Shown here: piece by piece, positions 43,768-53,244 of the stretch
How positions within the stretch are numbered: the first letter of the stretch is position 1
Layout of the letters: every line of letters begins with the position of its first letter
Source: Pseudarthrobacter sp.
Lineage (GTDB): Bacteria; Actinomycetota; Actinomycetes; Actinomycetales; Micrococcaceae
Assembly: GCA_031178005.1 (NCBI GenBank)
Contig: JAPSJV010000001.1
Location: 1 to 64,000, forward strand
Length of the DNA: 64,000 nt
Direction of reading: 5' to 3'
Translations under genes and position numbers: made by a program
The notes under the pieces: model-generated
What the model was told of the DNA's origin: nothing
What the model saw: the letters and a program-made list of their open reading frames with translations, nothing else
Databases searched by the model: none

Positions 43768-45135
43768 TCAGGCCCCGCTGACCAGGCTGTTGTTCTTGGT
43801 TTCGCGCATGAGTATGCCGGTGAGGAGTGTGATGCCGGCAACTGCCACGAGGTAGAAAAGGAACCAGTCCTGGTGGCCCGCCTGTCCCAGCGCGGCGTTC
43901 ACGTAGGGGGCAGTTCCACCGAAAATCGCTGTGGCGAATGACAGGGGCCCGGCTACGCCTGCTGCGCGGACTCTGGTTGGAAACACTTCTGCCCAGACTG
44001 CGCCGTTGACGCCGAACAGCAGCGCCAATCCCGTCAGTGCGGCCAGCATCGCCACGAGCAGGGTTCCGAAAGTGCCGTCCACCAGGTTATAGATCGGGAT
44101 GGTCAGGAGGACAAAAGCGACTCCGAAGGCGATGACCATTGGCCTGCGTCCGATGCGGTCCCCGAGCCACCCTGCGCCCAGGACGGCCCCAAGGAAGAAG
44201 ACCTGCGCGATCAGGCTGGCCACGAGCGTGCTGGAGGGATCCTGCTTGAAATGGAGTTGGGCATACGTGGGCATGAAGATCAGCCACGTGTAGAACATAA
44301 CCGAACCGCCTGCCGACAGGCCGAACACAATCAGCACTGACCGCCAGTAATGCAGCAGGCCGCGCTTTGGCGTGACGGCCGAACCTGATTGGCCGGGGAG
44401 GAGCGCTTCGGTAGTCGGCGGGTTTTCGCCGGAGTGGGAAGCCTTTTCAAAGGCATCGGTCTCGGTGAGCCGCCGGCGGAGGTACAGGGCGTAGAGGCCC
44501 AGCACGCCGCCAATACCGAAGGCGATGCGCCAGCCCCACGCCTTCATGTCCTCGGAGGGAAGGCTCGATGTCAGAATGAGGCCGGTGATGGTGGCAAGGA
44601 TGGTTCCGAGGACCACACTGACCCAGGATGTACTGCCGAACAATGCGCGGCGGCCGGCCGGCGCACGTTCAACCAGGTAGGTGACTGAAGTGCCCATTTC
44701 ACCGCCGTGTGCCAAGCCCTGCAGGAGGCGCGCGGTGAGGAGGAGTACCGACGCCAGTACACCAACCGAGCCGTAGGTGGGGGCGATAGCAATGGCAATA
44801 CTGCCAAAGGCCGTGAGCATCATGGCGACGGTGAGGCTCTTGCGGCGGCCCGCACGGTCTGCATAAGCGCCGAACAGGAAGCCACCCAGCGGGCGGGTGA
44901 CGAACCCTACGGCGAAGACGGCCAGGGTCGAGAGGAGCGCGGACGTCGGGTTGTCCGGCTTGAAGAACTGGACTGCGAAGTAGGGGGCGAAGATCGAGTA
45001 GATGGTCCAGTCGTACCACTCCAGGGTGTTGCCGAAGTTTACTGCGATGAGGTCCCGGATCCTCTTGCCCTTGTCCGCTGCGGGGCTTTCGGCTGCGGCC
45101 ACGGCCGTAGTTTGGGCTGCGTTGTGGTTGCTCAT
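43768..45135 (-). CDS. MHS-family MFS transporter (metabolite:H+ symporter)
   Basis: A 455-residue 12-helix MFS protein of the ProP/KgtP/ShiA group: NFGNTLEWYDWTIYSIFAPYFAVQFF, FVTRPLGGFLFGAYADRAGRRKSL (loop 2-3 motif), LLQGLAHGGEMGTSVTYLVERAPAGRRAL and GWLGDRIGRRPM. It imports an organic or aromatic acid with protons. Its start overlaps the flavin reductase stop by ATGA, so both form one operon under the adjacent GntR regulator. Confidence 0.9.
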   Translation of the reverse strand: MSNHNAAQTTAVAAAESPAADKGKRIRDLIAVNFGNTLEWYDWTIYSIFAPYFAVQFFKPDNPTSALLSTLAVFAVGFVTRPLGGFLFGAYADRAGRRKSLTVAMMLTAFGSIAIAIAPTYGSVGVLASVLLLTARLLQGLAHGGEMGTSVTYLVERAPAGRRALFGSTSWVSVVLGTILATITGLILTSSLPSEDMKAWGWRIAFGIGGVLGLYALYLRRRLTETDAFEKASHSGENPPTTEALLPGQSGSAVTPKRGLLHYWRSVLIVFGLSAGGSVMFYTWLIFMPTYAQLHFKQDPSSTLVASLIAQVFFLGAVLGAGWLGDRIGRRPMVIAFGVAFVLLTIPIYNLVDGTFGTLLVAMLAALTGLALLFGVNGAVWAEVFPTRVRAAGVAGPLSFATAIFGGTAPYVNAALGQAGHQDWFLFYLVAVAGITLLTGILMRETKNNSLVSGA

Positions 45136-45800
45136 GCTGCTCGTCCTTCCAGACCCATCCGGGCGTCTTCGTCGGCGCCGGGTACCCGCATTTCAAATGT
45201 CTCACGCACCACGGTGTAATCGAAGTAGCCAAGTCGCGCGATGGGTTCGATCTTCTTGATGTCCAGCCGCCCATCGACGGTAATGACTTCGTCATCGATA
45301 TGCACTGTTTCTACGGTCGCGAAGATGATGTCCACAGTCCCCACTGCGGAAGCCCCGGGAATGCGGTGAGTGGAATGGTACTTGCATTCGAACTTGACGG
45401 GACTTTCCTGCACCATCGGCACCGGGAAGTTCTCAGCGTAGGTGCGGGTGAGTCCCAGATGCTCAAACTCACTTTCCTCCGGCCCCAACGCCATGGCGCT
45501 CTTGTTCACAGCTTCACGCAGCGGGTAAGTGGCCATGTTCCAGACGAACCAGCCCGTGGACTCGGCGTTGATGACCGTGTCCTTTCTGCGCCCGTCAGGA
45601 TACTGGTTCGCTGAGAACATCACCATTGGTGGGTCGAAGGTCAGGTTCTGCCACTGGCTGTAGGGGGCGATGTTTTCCACGCCGGTGGTGCTCACGCTGG
45701 AGAGCCAGCCAATGGGGCGGGGGACGGTGCAACTCTTGAACGGTGAGTAGGGCAAGGGACTGGGCTCGGTTGCTGGGTTGTACTTCACGACATTCTCCAT
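45132..45800 (-). CDS. Flavin reductase-like FMN-binding split-barrel protein
   Basis: A 222-residue flavoprotein of the DIM6/NTAB-like group: FKSCTVPRPIGWLSSVSTTGVENIAPYSQW, PMVMFSANQ, DTVINAESTGWFVWNMATYPLREAVNKSA. Such proteins bind FMN and may supply reduced flavin to an oxygenase or act on a substrate directly. It is the first gene of the operon with the MHS transporter, suggesting breakdown of an imported acid. Confidence 0.88.
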   Translation of the reverse strand: MENVVKYNPATEPSPLPYSPFKSCTVPRPIGWLSSVSTTGVENIAPYSQWQNLTFDPPMVMFSANQYPDGRRKDTVINAESTGWFVWNMATYPLREAVNKSAMALGPEESEFEHLGLTRTYAENFPVPMVQESPVKFECKYHSTHRIPGASAVGTVDIIFATVETVHIDDEVITVDGRLDIKKIEPIARLGYFDYTVVRETFEMRVPGADEDARMGLEGRAA

Positions 45801-45831
45801 GTGGTGGGGATCACTGCGACAACTCCAGAGT

Positions 45832-45864
45832 AGAGTATATATGCCGAATATATCAAGAGTATAT
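45832..45864. promoter_or_regulatory. Operator between flavin reductase operon and its GntR regulator
   Basis: Two direct copies of AGAGTATAT (45832-45840 and 45856-45864) enclose an inverted repeat ATATAT-N5-ATATAT (45837-45853). The site lies between divergent starts at 45800 and 45904, typical of an autoregulating GntR repressor. Confidence 0.6.
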
Positions 45865-45903
45865 GGTCGTCTATTGTGTAGCCTGTACTCGAAGGGAAGT
45901 GGA

Positions 45904-46566
45904 ATGACTAAGGCTGACGAGGCGTATCTGTTACTCGCCGAGATGATCGAAACAGGCCGGCTGGAGCCGGGGACCTTTCACACCGAGGTTGGCCTCGTCG
46001 ACGAGGTGGGACTGGGGCGGACACCGTTGCGGGAAGCCGTGCAGCGCCTGGACCGTGACCACCTGGTCCGCATCAGGCCCGGACGCGGGATAGAAATCCC
46101 CTCAAACTCTGTGGATGAACAGCTCCGGCGGCTGGAAGTGCGGCGGGCAATGGAGGCTCTTGCCGTGGCGTTGGCCTGCGAACGGGCGACGTCTGCGCAG
46201 CTTGCCGGCATCCAGGCCCTAACAGAGGAGCTGGATGACATTCACGAGCTGGATGACTACGCCCGAGTGGTGCGTGCAACCCACGGCATGCTCTGCGAAG
46301 CAGCACATAATGAGTATTTGGCGGACGCAATGACACCGCTGCAGGGCCTATCCCGACGCTTCTGGCTGGCTCACGTTGTCGACGGCCCTGAAGAAGTAGT
46401 GTCGGGAAAGCGACTGCACCTGCAGATGCTACGTTCCATATTGGCTCGCGACGCAGAGACCGCCCAACAGGCATCCCTCCAGCTCAACGACTACCTGGTC
46501 CGCTTCGCACTCAGCGTCGCGACCCGCAATGCAAGAGTGGGGCGCTTGGGGGCACCCCAGTACTAG
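45904..46566 (+). CDS. GntR-family regulator (FCD type)
   Basis: A 220-residue regulator: winged helix in residues 1-65 (AEMIETGRLEPGTFHTEVGLVDEVGLGRTPLREAVQRLDRDHLVRIRPGRGIEI) and a helical FCD domain (RRLEVRRAMEALAVALACERA, THGMLCEAAHNEYLADAM). The ATG at 45904 follows GAAGGGAAG; a longer frame upstream overlaps the operator. It probably represses the divergent flavin reductase/MHS operon. The 272 bases after it, to 46838, contain no gene I can support. Confidence 0.9.
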   Translation: MTKADEAYLLLAEMIETGRLEPGTFHTEVGLVDEVGLGRTPLREAVQRLDRDHLVRIRPGRGIEIPSNSVDEQLRRLEVRRAMEALAVALACERATSAQLAGIQALTEELDDIHELDDYARVVRATHGMLCEAAHNEYLADAMTPLQGLSRRFWLAHVVDGPEEVVSGKRLHLQMLRSILARDAETAQQASLQLNDYLVRFALSVATRNARVGRLGAPQY

Positions 46567-46838
46567 GTTTGTGCCCCGCCGGAGTTGCCTGCACACCGGG
46601 AGCATCGAATTACCACGAACAAGCTCGGGGCGTTTTGCACTCCCTTCAGGCCGCGCGACTGTACCGGCCAGGCCGCGGAAACGTGAAGGGCCACTGTAGG
46701 CCAGGGGCGTTATCCCGCCAGGACTGGTCCAGCTGCATTGCGCAGGGATCCCGTCGCCCGCGGCTGCGTCAGGGACGTGTGCCGATGCCTGCATCAAGCT
46801 CTGGGATCTCACCAGAACGAGAGACGATGGTGTTTAGC

Positions 46839-47585
46839 TCACGGCGCTTCCTGTGAGGAAGTCGCTTCCTGCGCCTTCTTGTGGAACCACTCGATGTGCT
46901 CTTGCAGGAGTCGGGCCGCGAGTTCTCCGTCGTGTGTCTGTACGGCGTCGAAGATGCCATGGTGCTGGGTTCGAAGGGTGGAGATTACGTCGGGCCAGTC
47001 GTCCATGGCGTTCATTGCGCCTTTGACGTATCCGACGATGGCACCACTCAGGGATTCCATCATGGTGGCGACCACGGCGTTCCCGGCGAGGGAGCTCAGG
47101 GCAACATGGAACCTGGCGTCGAGTTCATGGAACGCCGCCCGGTCGATGGCGGGGTCGTCCATGGCTTGCAGCAGGAGGACTGCCTGTTCCAGATCCTTGT
47201 CTCCCCCCGCCCGGTTCGCGCCTGCCCGGGCTGTCCAGGTTTCGAGCAGGATGCGGGTCTCGACGATGTCTTCGACCGGCAGCCGGTTGCTGGCGACGTG
47301 CAGCCGCAGTGCCGACGACAGGCCGGCAGACGGGTCAGAGACGACGATTGCCCCGGAGGTGGGGCCGGAGCCGACGGAGCTGCGCAGTATTCCCATGGCG
47401 TCCAGTACCCGGATCGCCTCCCGCACGGATGCTCTGGAAATTCCGTAGTTTTCGGCCAGTGTGCGTTCTCCCGGTAACCGGTCCCCGACTTTGATTTTGC
47501 CCGAGCGGAGGTCCGCCTCGATGTCTTTCAGGAGCGCATCATGGGTGCGACGGCGGGGTGTTGCACCTGCTTCAGCGGTTTTCAC
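46839..47585 (-). CDS. FadR/LldR-type GntR regulator of lactate permease
   Basis: A 248-residue regulator with winged helix (LLKDIEADLRSGKIKVGDRLPGERTLAENYGISRASVREAIRVLDAMGIL) and FCD domain (ILLETWTARAGANRA, FHELDARFHVALSSLAGNAVV, QHHGIFDAVQTHDG). It follows the lactate permease gene on the same strand, 122 bases downstream. Three copies of TGGTCNGACCW in the promoter region upstream of the permease, a typical FadR-family half-site pair, are the probable binding sites. Confidence 0.9.
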   Translation of the reverse strand: MKTAEAGATPRRRTHDALLKDIEADLRSGKIKVGDRLPGERTLAENYGISRASVREAIRVLDAMGILRSSVGSGPTSGAIVVSDPSAGLSSALRLHVASNRLPVEDIVETRILLETWTARAGANRAGGDKDLEQAVLLLQAMDDPAIDRAAFHELDARFHVALSSLAGNAVVATMMESLSGAIVGYVKGAMNAMDDWPDVISTLRTQHHGIFDAVQTHDGELAARLLQEHIEWFHKKAQEATSSQEAP

Positions 47586-47707
47586 GGGTTGTTCCTTAGG
47601 GATGGGGGAGTGCGGGCCGATCGGTCCGCACTCCCGTCTGTGACTGGCCTCAAGCTGCGTTCTGAATCATTTCATTTTTACATGTGCAGCCGGACAGTCC
47701 TCTCCCG

Positions 47708-49525
47708 TCATGCCATGTTTGTCGCATCTTTCCTCTGGTGAGCCTGTGTATGCGGCTTTTGCTTGAGCATCCAGCGGACCAACAGGGCAAGGCTGGCGAT
47801 CAACAGGACGAGCATGATGGTGCCGGCGTTGAGGCCCAGTCCATGGATGAAGAGGAATGTGACGATTCCGCCGGCGAGGCAGTAGTACATGGTCACGAGG
47901 ATGGTCTTGCGCAGTAGGTCGCCCTCCCTGCCCAACAGGCCCACTGTGGCGGATGCGGCGACGATGTTGTGGATGGAGATTGGGTTGCCGCCGGCTCCGC
48001 CTACAGCTTGTCCTGCCACGACAGCTTCCGGGGGGACCCCGATCTGGGCGCCGGTGGAGAACTGGAATTGGGAGAAGGTCAGGTTCGACACCGTGTTCGA
48101 GCCTGCGACAAAGGCGCCCAGCGCGCCGACCCAGGGAGCGATGAGCGGCCATGAACCGCCGGAGATTGCAGCTGCACCTTCGGCGAGGGTGACTGGCATG
48201 CTGGAGAGTCCTGAGGCGTTCAGTTCCGGTCCGGACTGGATGAGGATGCGGACCAGTGGCACCGCGAAGAGCAGTGCCACTGCGGTGCCGACCAGCTGCC
48301 CGGCGGAGACCTTGACCGCCTGGAAAACCTCACGGCGCGTCATCCGGTGCAGGAAGAATGCGAACACGGAGGCGAGGATGAGCACGAAGCCCGGCAGATA
48401 GAACGGCTGCACGCTGGTGCTGATGCCGCTGCCGAGAATGTCCCTCACCGGAATGGCGATTCCAGTCAGGAATCTCTTGAGGTCGGGGATCACCCGGGTC
48501 GCGACGAGCAGCAGGCCCATCAGAAGGTAGGGCGACCATGCCCGAAGTGTGCCCATGGGCGCGGACATGTCTGCCGCCTTGGCCGGCTCGAGGGTACCCA
48601 TCCACCGTTCGGACCAGCTGGAACGCGGCCCGAAGTCAAAGGTGTCCTTGGGCATCAGGAATCCGCGGCTGGAGGTGAACATCACCAGCGTCAGTCCGAT
48701 CAGGCCGCCGAACAACGACGGGAACTCCGGCCCGAAGAACCGGGCGGTGAGGACGGAGGGAATGGTCATGGCAACGGAGGCGTAGATCGCGAACGGCCAC
48801 ACGGCGAGACCGTCACGGAAGCGCTTCTCCGGACCGAAGAAACCTGTCAGCATGCAGACCATGATCAGGGGAATGAGCAGTCCCACGATGGCGTGGATGG
48901 ACGCTACTTGCAAGCCGATGGAGTTGATGAATTCAGGCATCGTCAGGCCGAGGACGCTGATGCGTTCGGCAACGGCCGGGTCCCCGCCGAGTCCCTGCCC
49001 GACGCCGATAATGATGGGAGTTCCCACGGCACCGAAGCTCACGGGCGTGCTCTGAATGATCAGGCCCACCATCACGGCGGCCATGGCGGGGAATCCCAGG
49101 GCCAGCAACAGTGGAGCGACGACTGCCGCCGGAGTGCCGAAACCCGAGGCGCCTTCGATGAAGCTGCCGAAGAGCCAGCCGATAATGATGGCCTGAACGC
49201 GGCGGTCCGGTGAAATGTTGTCAAACCCCGCCCGGATTGCGGACATGGCGCCGCTTACAGTCAGCGTTGACAGCAACAGCAGTGCGCCGAACACGATATA
49301 GAGCATGGTGCCGGCGGTGATGACGCCCTCGATCGAGGCGGCGAGCACCCCATTGAAATCCATCCGCCAGACAAAGAGGGCCACGACTACCGCAACGACG
49401 TAGCCCACAGGCATTGCGAATTTGGCGGGCCAGCGGAAGCCGGCCAGAAGGACGCCGACCACAAGGATCGGAGCTAAAGCGAGAAGAGCCAGTACAGCCA
49501 AGTTGTCCACGGAGTTCCTCCACAT
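47708..49525 (-). CDS. lctP: L-lactate permease
   Basis: A 605-residue lactate/glycolate:H+ symporter of the LctP family with about 14 helices. Signatures: [56 protein letters not shown], and [25 protein letters not shown] with [24 protein letters not shown] near the end. It lies between a FadR-type regulator and a divergent unit that holds only a remnant of the lactate oxidation operon. Confidence 0.94.
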   Translation of the reverse strand: MWRNSVDNLAVLALLALAPILVVGVLLAGFRWPAKFAMPVGYVVAVVVALFVWRMDFNGVLAASIEGVITAGTMLYIVFGALLLLSTLTVSGAMSAIRAGFDNISPDRRVQAIIIGWLFGSFIEGASGFGTPAAVVAPLLLALGFPAMAAVMVGLIIQSTPVSFGAVGTPIIIGVGQGLGGDPAVAERISVLGLTMPEFINSIGLQVASIHAIVGLLIPLIMVCMLTGFFGPEKRFRDGLAVWPFAIYASVAMTIPSVLTARFFGPEFPSLFGGLIGLTLVMFTSSRGFLMPKDTFDFGPRSSWSERWMGTLEPAKAADMSAPMGTLRAWSPYLLMGLLLVATRVIPDLKRFLTGIAIPVRDILGSGISTSVQPFYLPGFVLILASVFAFFLHRMTRREVFQAVKVSAGQLVGTAVALLFAVPLVRILIQSGPELNASGLSSMPVTLAEGAAAISGGSWPLIAPWVGALGAFVAGSNTVSNLTFSQFQFSTGAQIGVPPEAVVAGQAVGGAGGNPISIHNIVAASATVGLLGREGDLLRKTILVTMYYCLAGGIVTFLFIHGLGLNAGTIMLVLLIASLALLVRWMLKQKPHTQAHQRKDATNMA

Positions 49526-49540
49526 TGAGGGGCAGGGCTA

Positions 49541-49565
49541 TGGTCAGACCTCTATGGTCGGACCA
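49541..49565. promoter_or_regulatory. Two FadR-type operators at the lctP promoter
   Basis: TGGTCAGACCT at 49541-49551 and the perfect dyad TGGTCGGACCA at 49555-49565, 15-40 bases upstream of the lctP ATG, spaced about one helical turn plus 3 bases. Confidence 0.8.
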
Positions 49566-49654
49566 TCAGAGTGTAACGCACAATTTTCGAAAGGTGTGAG
49601 CCTCTTCACTCGGATTTTGCAGGTTGCCAGTGGTGCCGGTCACGTGGTCTACTA

Positions 49655-49665
49655 TGGTCAGACCA
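49655..49665. promoter_or_regulatory. FadR-type operator before the lut remnant
   Basis: TGGTCAGACCA, a perfect dyad and third copy of the motif, 24 bases upstream of the lutA'-'lutC remnant, showing that this unit belonged to the same lactate regulon. Confidence 0.8.
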
Positions 49666-49689
49666 CACCCCCCTACCCGAAAGGCAGCC

Positions 49690-49929
49690 ATGCGAACCGC
49701 CTTGTTCGCTATCTGCATCGTCAAAACCACCGATATAACCGGGATCCTGCCCGAAGCGCTGCGCCGGATCTACGGCACCCATCCCCTGACCATGATCAGC
49801 GGCCCGAGCGCCACCAGCGACATCGAACTTGAACGCGTCGAGGGAGTTCATGGCCCCCGCAAACTCGACGTCATTATCGCCCGCCAGGATCCCGTCCGCA
49901 CCAACGCAGATTCCGTTCCCCGCAGTTGA
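49690..49929 (+). pseudogene. lutA'-'lutC in-frame deletion remnant
   Basis: A 79-residue open frame. The first ten residues (MRTALFAICI) match the start of LutA, the Fe-S subunit of L-lactate dehydrogenase. From about residue 11 the rest (GILPEALRRI, MISGPSATSDIELERVEGVHGPRKLDVII) matches the very end of LutC, the LUD-domain subunit. All of lutB and most of lutA and lutC are missing, as expected from one deletion that by chance kept the frame. GAAAGG precedes the ATG and the regulon operator is intact. It cannot be a working enzyme. A real small protein is less likely. Confidence 0.75.
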
Positions 49930-49944
49930 ACGAAAGGTACCCGC

Positions 49945-50238
49945 ATGACGTTCTACCGCCATGACCTCTGGCACACCCTTCTCGGTGCCCTCGTGCAAGT
50001 CCGGCAAGACGGCAAGGTCGTCCGGGAAGGACTCGTTGAGGACGTCATGCCCGATTCCTCGGCGCTCTGGATCTCCGCCGACGGGCTCAACGGCCGGGTT
50101 CTGATCGAAGCCGCTGAAGGACACGAGGTGTGGGTCGAGCCCAGAATGCTCGAGGGTCAGCGCTCCTACCGGATGACCTCGTTAGCACTCCAGGGCGGGG
50201 GAGGCGCCAGGACTGCAATGACGGACAAGGCGTCGTAG
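49945..50238 (+). CDS. Small hypothetical protein downstream of the lut remnant
   Basis: A 97-residue protein: MTFYRHDLWHTLLGALVQVRQDGKVVREGLVEDVMPDSSALWISADGLNGRVLIEAAEGHEVWVEP, a beta-rich pattern without helices or signal. GAAAGGT lies before the ATG. No family recognised. It sits 15 bases after the lut remnant on the same strand, so it was probably the last gene of the former lactate operon. Confidence 0.65.
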   Translation: MTFYRHDLWHTLLGALVQVRQDGKVVREGLVEDVMPDSSALWISADGLNGRVLIEAAEGHEVWVEPRMLEGQRSYRMTSLALQGGGGARTAMTDKAS

Positions 50239-50242
50239 ACCC

Positions 50243-51493
50243 GTGGAATCCTGCAAGAATGGCCCCGTGACCCAAGCATCCAACCCAGCACTGAACATCA
50301 AGGCCGCGCCGCCCGTCAACCGCAGGCGCCTGGCCTTCCTGGGCGTGTGCCTGGTCCTGATCGGCCTGAACCTGCGGACTGTCTTCTCCAGTTTCTCCGC
50401 GGTACTTCCGGAACTGACCGCCGACGTCGGGCTGCCGGGCTGGGCGGTGGTGGCGCTCACCACGGTGCCCGTGACCCTGCTGGGCGTTTTCGCCCCGCTG
50501 GCCCCTTATCTGGCCCGCCGCTTTGGTGCCGAACGCGTGCTGCTGGGCGCGATGGCAGTGCTGACGGCTGGCCTGCTGCTGCGGCCCTGGGATGTACCCG
50601 GTCCGGGCCACCTTCCTGCGCTGCTGGCCGGAACGGCGCTGTGCGGCGCCGCCATCGCGCTCTGCAACGTGCTGCTGCCGGGTGTGGTCAAACGCGATTT
50701 CCCGCACCGCCTGGGATTGATGGGCGGTTTGTACACCACCGCCATCTGCGCTTCGGCCGCGCTGGGAGCGGGCGTCACCTACCCTGTCTACACGGCTACG
50801 GGGGAGTGGACCGCGGCGCTGTGGGTCTGGGCGGTTCCGGCCGCCGTCGTACTTCTGCTGTTCCTGCCCCTGGCGCTCCGGAAGCACGCCGACCCGGCCC
50901 CGCCCGCCGGCGATGGAATCAGTGTGTGGCGTTCCGGCGTCGCCTGGCAGGTGACCCTGTTTATGGTGCTGCAGGCCATGATGTCCTTCAGCGGGTTCGC
51001 CTGGCTCTCGCCCATCCTGCGCGAACGCGGTGTGGACGGCGGCACCGCAGGATTCCTGGTGGCGGCGTGCATTGTCTTGCAGATGCTGGGTTCGCTGTTC
51101 GCGCCCGCGCTCGCCGCCCGCATGTGGGACCAGCGGGCCATCAACGTGGTGGTGGCGCTGATGACCGGATCGGGATTCGCGCTGTGCATTTTTGGCCCAC
51201 TGGAGCTGGTCTGGGTGTGGGTTGCCCTGCTGGGCCTGGGGCAAGGGGGCCTGACCGCCGTGGCCCTGACCATGATCATGCTCCGCACCCGGGACGGCCA
51301 TACCGCCGCCCGGCTGTCCGGGATGATGCAGGGCGTGGGCTATGGCGTGGGCTCCAGCGGCACGTTGCTGGTGGGCCAGTTGCATCAGGTGACCGGCTCC
51401 TTCACCGCCGCCGGTGTGCTGTTCCTGGTGGTGGGGAGTTTGGCTGCAGTATTCGGCTACCGGGCGGGAATCCGGCGGTATGTGGGCGGCTGA
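50243..51493 (+). CDS. CynX/NimT-family MFS transporter
   Basis: A 416-residue 12-helix MFS protein of the CynX/NimT group: RRLAFLGVCLVLIGLNLRTVFSSFSAVLPEL, ALTTVPVTLLGVFAPLAPYLARRFGAERVLL, NVLLPGVVKRDFPHRLGLMGGLYTTA and MSFSGFAWLSPILRERG. Substrate is unknown (the family moves cyanate, nitroimidazole-type drugs or other small compounds). The start is GTG at 50243; a second GTG at 50267 is possible. Convergent with ribokinase. Confidence 0.88.
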   Translation: MESCKNGPVTQASNPALNIKAAPPVNRRRLAFLGVCLVLIGLNLRTVFSSFSAVLPELTADVGLPGWAVVALTTVPVTLLGVFAPLAPYLARRFGAERVLLGAMAVLTAGLLLRPWDVPGPGHLPALLAGTALCGAAIALCNVLLPGVVKRDFPHRLGLMGGLYTTAICASAALGAGVTYPVYTATGEWTAALWVWAVPAAVVLLLFLPLALRKHADPAPPAGDGISVWRSGVAWQVTLFMVLQAMMSFSGFAWLSPILRERGVDGGTAGFLVAACIVLQMLGSLFAPALAARMWDQRAINVVVALMTGSGFALCIFGPLELVWVWVALLGLGQGGLTAVALTMIMLRTRDGHTAARLSGMMQGVGYGVGSSGTLLVGQLHQVTGSFTAAGVLFLVVGSLAAVFGYRAGIRRYVGG

Positions 51494-51500
51494 ACCGCCC

Positions 51501-52352
51501 TCAGGCGGAGGCGGGCACGTAGCTCTCCAGTAGGCCCAGCTCAGGCTGTGAGGAAGCCTGGCCCACGGCGTCGGCGCCAACGGCGTTGGCGGCCGCAAGT
51601 GCCTGCTCGTCGGTCAGGCCATCGCGCAGCCCCAGAACAAATGCGGCACAGAAGGCATCGCCGGCGCCGATCGTGTTGACTACCGTGGCCCGGAGGCCGG
51701 CCGCGCGGGCCACTTCCTTGCCGTCGCGGAAAAGGGCTGAGCCGTCTTTGCCGTAGGTCACGGCCACCAGCTTGGCGCCGGACAGCTCGGGGATGAGCTG
51801 GTACTCGGTCTCGTTGACGATCACGAGGTCGCAGCGCTGGATGAGGTCCGCCGGCAGGGGCTGGGCCGGGGCGGCGTTGAGCGCAAAGAATCCGGGATGC
51901 CGACGGGCCGCCTCGATAACGACGTCCAGGCCGATTTCGAGCTGGGACAGCAGGATCTCATCCTCCGCGAAGGCCACGCCCTCCAGGCCCACCTCGGCGT
52001 TGGCCCCCGGGCACACCACAATCTGGTTTTCGCCGTCGCTGTCCACCACAATCAACGCAGTTCCGGTGGGCGTTGAACGGCGGGCGACGTCGGCCACCTC
52101 CACCCCAGCGGAGGTGAGGGCATCCAGCATCTCGCGGCCGGCGTCGTCATTTCCCACCGCGCCGATCATGCGGGCGGATCCGCCAAGGCGGGCCGCTGCT
52201 GCCGCCTGGTTGGCACCCTTGCCGCCTGGCTGGCGGCTGAGGGTGCCACCGCCGATCGTCTCGCCGGCGGTGGGAAGGCGTTCGGCCGTGGCAATAACGT
52301 CCAGGTTGATGCTGCCGAGGACTGTCAGGGGCTTGGTGCTGGAGATGTTCAT
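51501..52352 (-). CDS. rbsK: Ribokinase
   Basis: Phosphorylates ribose to ribose 5-phosphate. The 283-residue PfkB-family enzyme shows VLGSINLDVIATAERLPTAGET, RQPGGKGANQAAAAARLGG, ALIVVDSDGENQIVVCPGAN, VNETEY and the catalytic VNTIGAGDAFCAAFVLGL. The ATG at 52352 has AAGGAACTCCC upstream. It is 64 bases downstream of the GntR gene and probably co-transcribed with it. With the divergent transporter and nucleoside hydrolase it completes uptake and use of ribonucleosides. Confidence 0.94.
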   Translation of the reverse strand: MNISSTKPLTVLGSINLDVIATAERLPTAGETIGGGTLSRQPGGKGANQAAAAARLGGSARMIGAVGNDDAGREMLDALTSAGVEVADVARRSTPTGTALIVVDSDGENQIVVCPGANAEVGLEGVAFAEDEILLSQLEIGLDVVIEAARRHPGFFALNAAPAQPLPADLIQRCDLVIVNETEYQLIPELSGAKLVAVTYGKDGSALFRDGKEVARAAGLRATVVNTIGAGDAFCAAFVLGLRDGLTDEQALAAANAVGADAVGQASSQPELGLLESYVPASA

Positions 52353-52416
52353 GGGAGTTCCTTGCTGGGCGGCGCCGGGGTGCGGCCGGGTGGTTGGGGG
52401 CAGGTGTGCGGGCGGG

Positions 52417-53193
52417 TCAGGACTGCCGGACTGACAGCTGGCTGGCTTTTGCGGTGACCAGGCATTTGGCCAGGTAGAACGGTGCGCCGTCACGCTGGAC
52501 GTACTGCGTCAGGACCATCACCGGGTCGGTTCCGCGCAAATCCAGGAGCTTCGCACGGCTGGGCCCTACGGTGGTCAGGCCGATGTCGCAGCGACCGGGT
52601 CCCAGCGCGGATCCCAGCGCGTGGCCGAGCGCGGTGAACATGGTGGCTTCTCGGGATCCGGCAGCAAGTGCGTCAGCCACATTTTCACGGCTGCCGGGGG
52701 CGCCGGGATGAGTGGAGATGTGTTCCTGGAGGTGGGCGATTTTCTCGCCGTCACGGGAAATGATGGTTTCCCAGAGCAGGCAGTCCTGGTCCCGTGCGGC
52801 GCCGATGGCGGGAGCAATAAACTCCGACGCCGGCTGCCGGACTTCCTGGATCCGTTCCAGGGAGACGGGGTGCTCCGGGAGGGACAGGAGTTCGTCGAAG
52901 GGCTGGATGCGTTCGACGCCGAGCCGGGGAAGGGATTCCGCGACGAAGCGGCCAATGCCGCGCCTGGCGCGGACCAGGCCGTCTTCCTCGAGCAGCATCA
53001 GCGCTTCCCGGACCACCGTGCGGCTGACCTCCATGGCGGTGCCCAGTTCTGCCTCGGTGGGGAGCAGGGATCCGGGGCGCAGGGTTCCGCGCCGGATCGC
53101 CTCTGCAATCCGCGAATAGGCGGCTACTCGGAGCGGGAGTCCTGGCGGGTTGATGAGGGGGCCGGCCCAGGGGCGGACGTCGTCGTCAGTCAT
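52417..53193 (-). CDS. GntR-family regulator with UTRA domain
   Basis: A 258-residue regulator: winged helix at about 22-90 (LPLRVAAYSRIAEAIRRGTLRPGSLLPTEAELGTAMEVSRTVVREALMLLEEDGLVRARRGIGRFV) and a UTRA ligand domain (LEWETIISRDG-like LLWETIISRDGEKIAHLQEHIS, VLTQYVQRDGAPFYLAKCLV). It is divergent from the MFS/nucleoside hydrolase operon and upstream of rbsK, so it probably regulates both. Confidence 0.92.
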   Translation of the reverse strand: MTDDDVRPWAGPLINPPGLPLRVAAYSRIAEAIRRGTLRPGSLLPTEAELGTAMEVSRTVVREALMLLEEDGLVRARRGIGRFVAESLPRLGVERIQPFDELLSLPEHPVSLERIQEVRQPASEFIAPAIGAARDQDCLLWETIISRDGEKIAHLQEHISTHPGAPGSRENVADALAAGSREATMFTALGHALGSALGPGRCDIGLTTVGPSRAKLLDLRGTDPVMVLTQYVQRDGAPFYLAKCLVTAKASQLSVRQS

Positions 53194-53244
53194 GCGGTCT
53201 CTTTCGTCTGTGTACGGACAGTGTAATCATTCCTGACGTTAAAT

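Noticed and set aside
46567..46838. Possible gene between the two GntR-type regulators
   Set aside because: Frames are short, overlap each other on both strands and show no conserved motif.
50087..51598. 503-codon minus-strand open frame
   Set aside because: Antisense to the CynX-type transporter; His/Gln/Arg-rich shadow translation.
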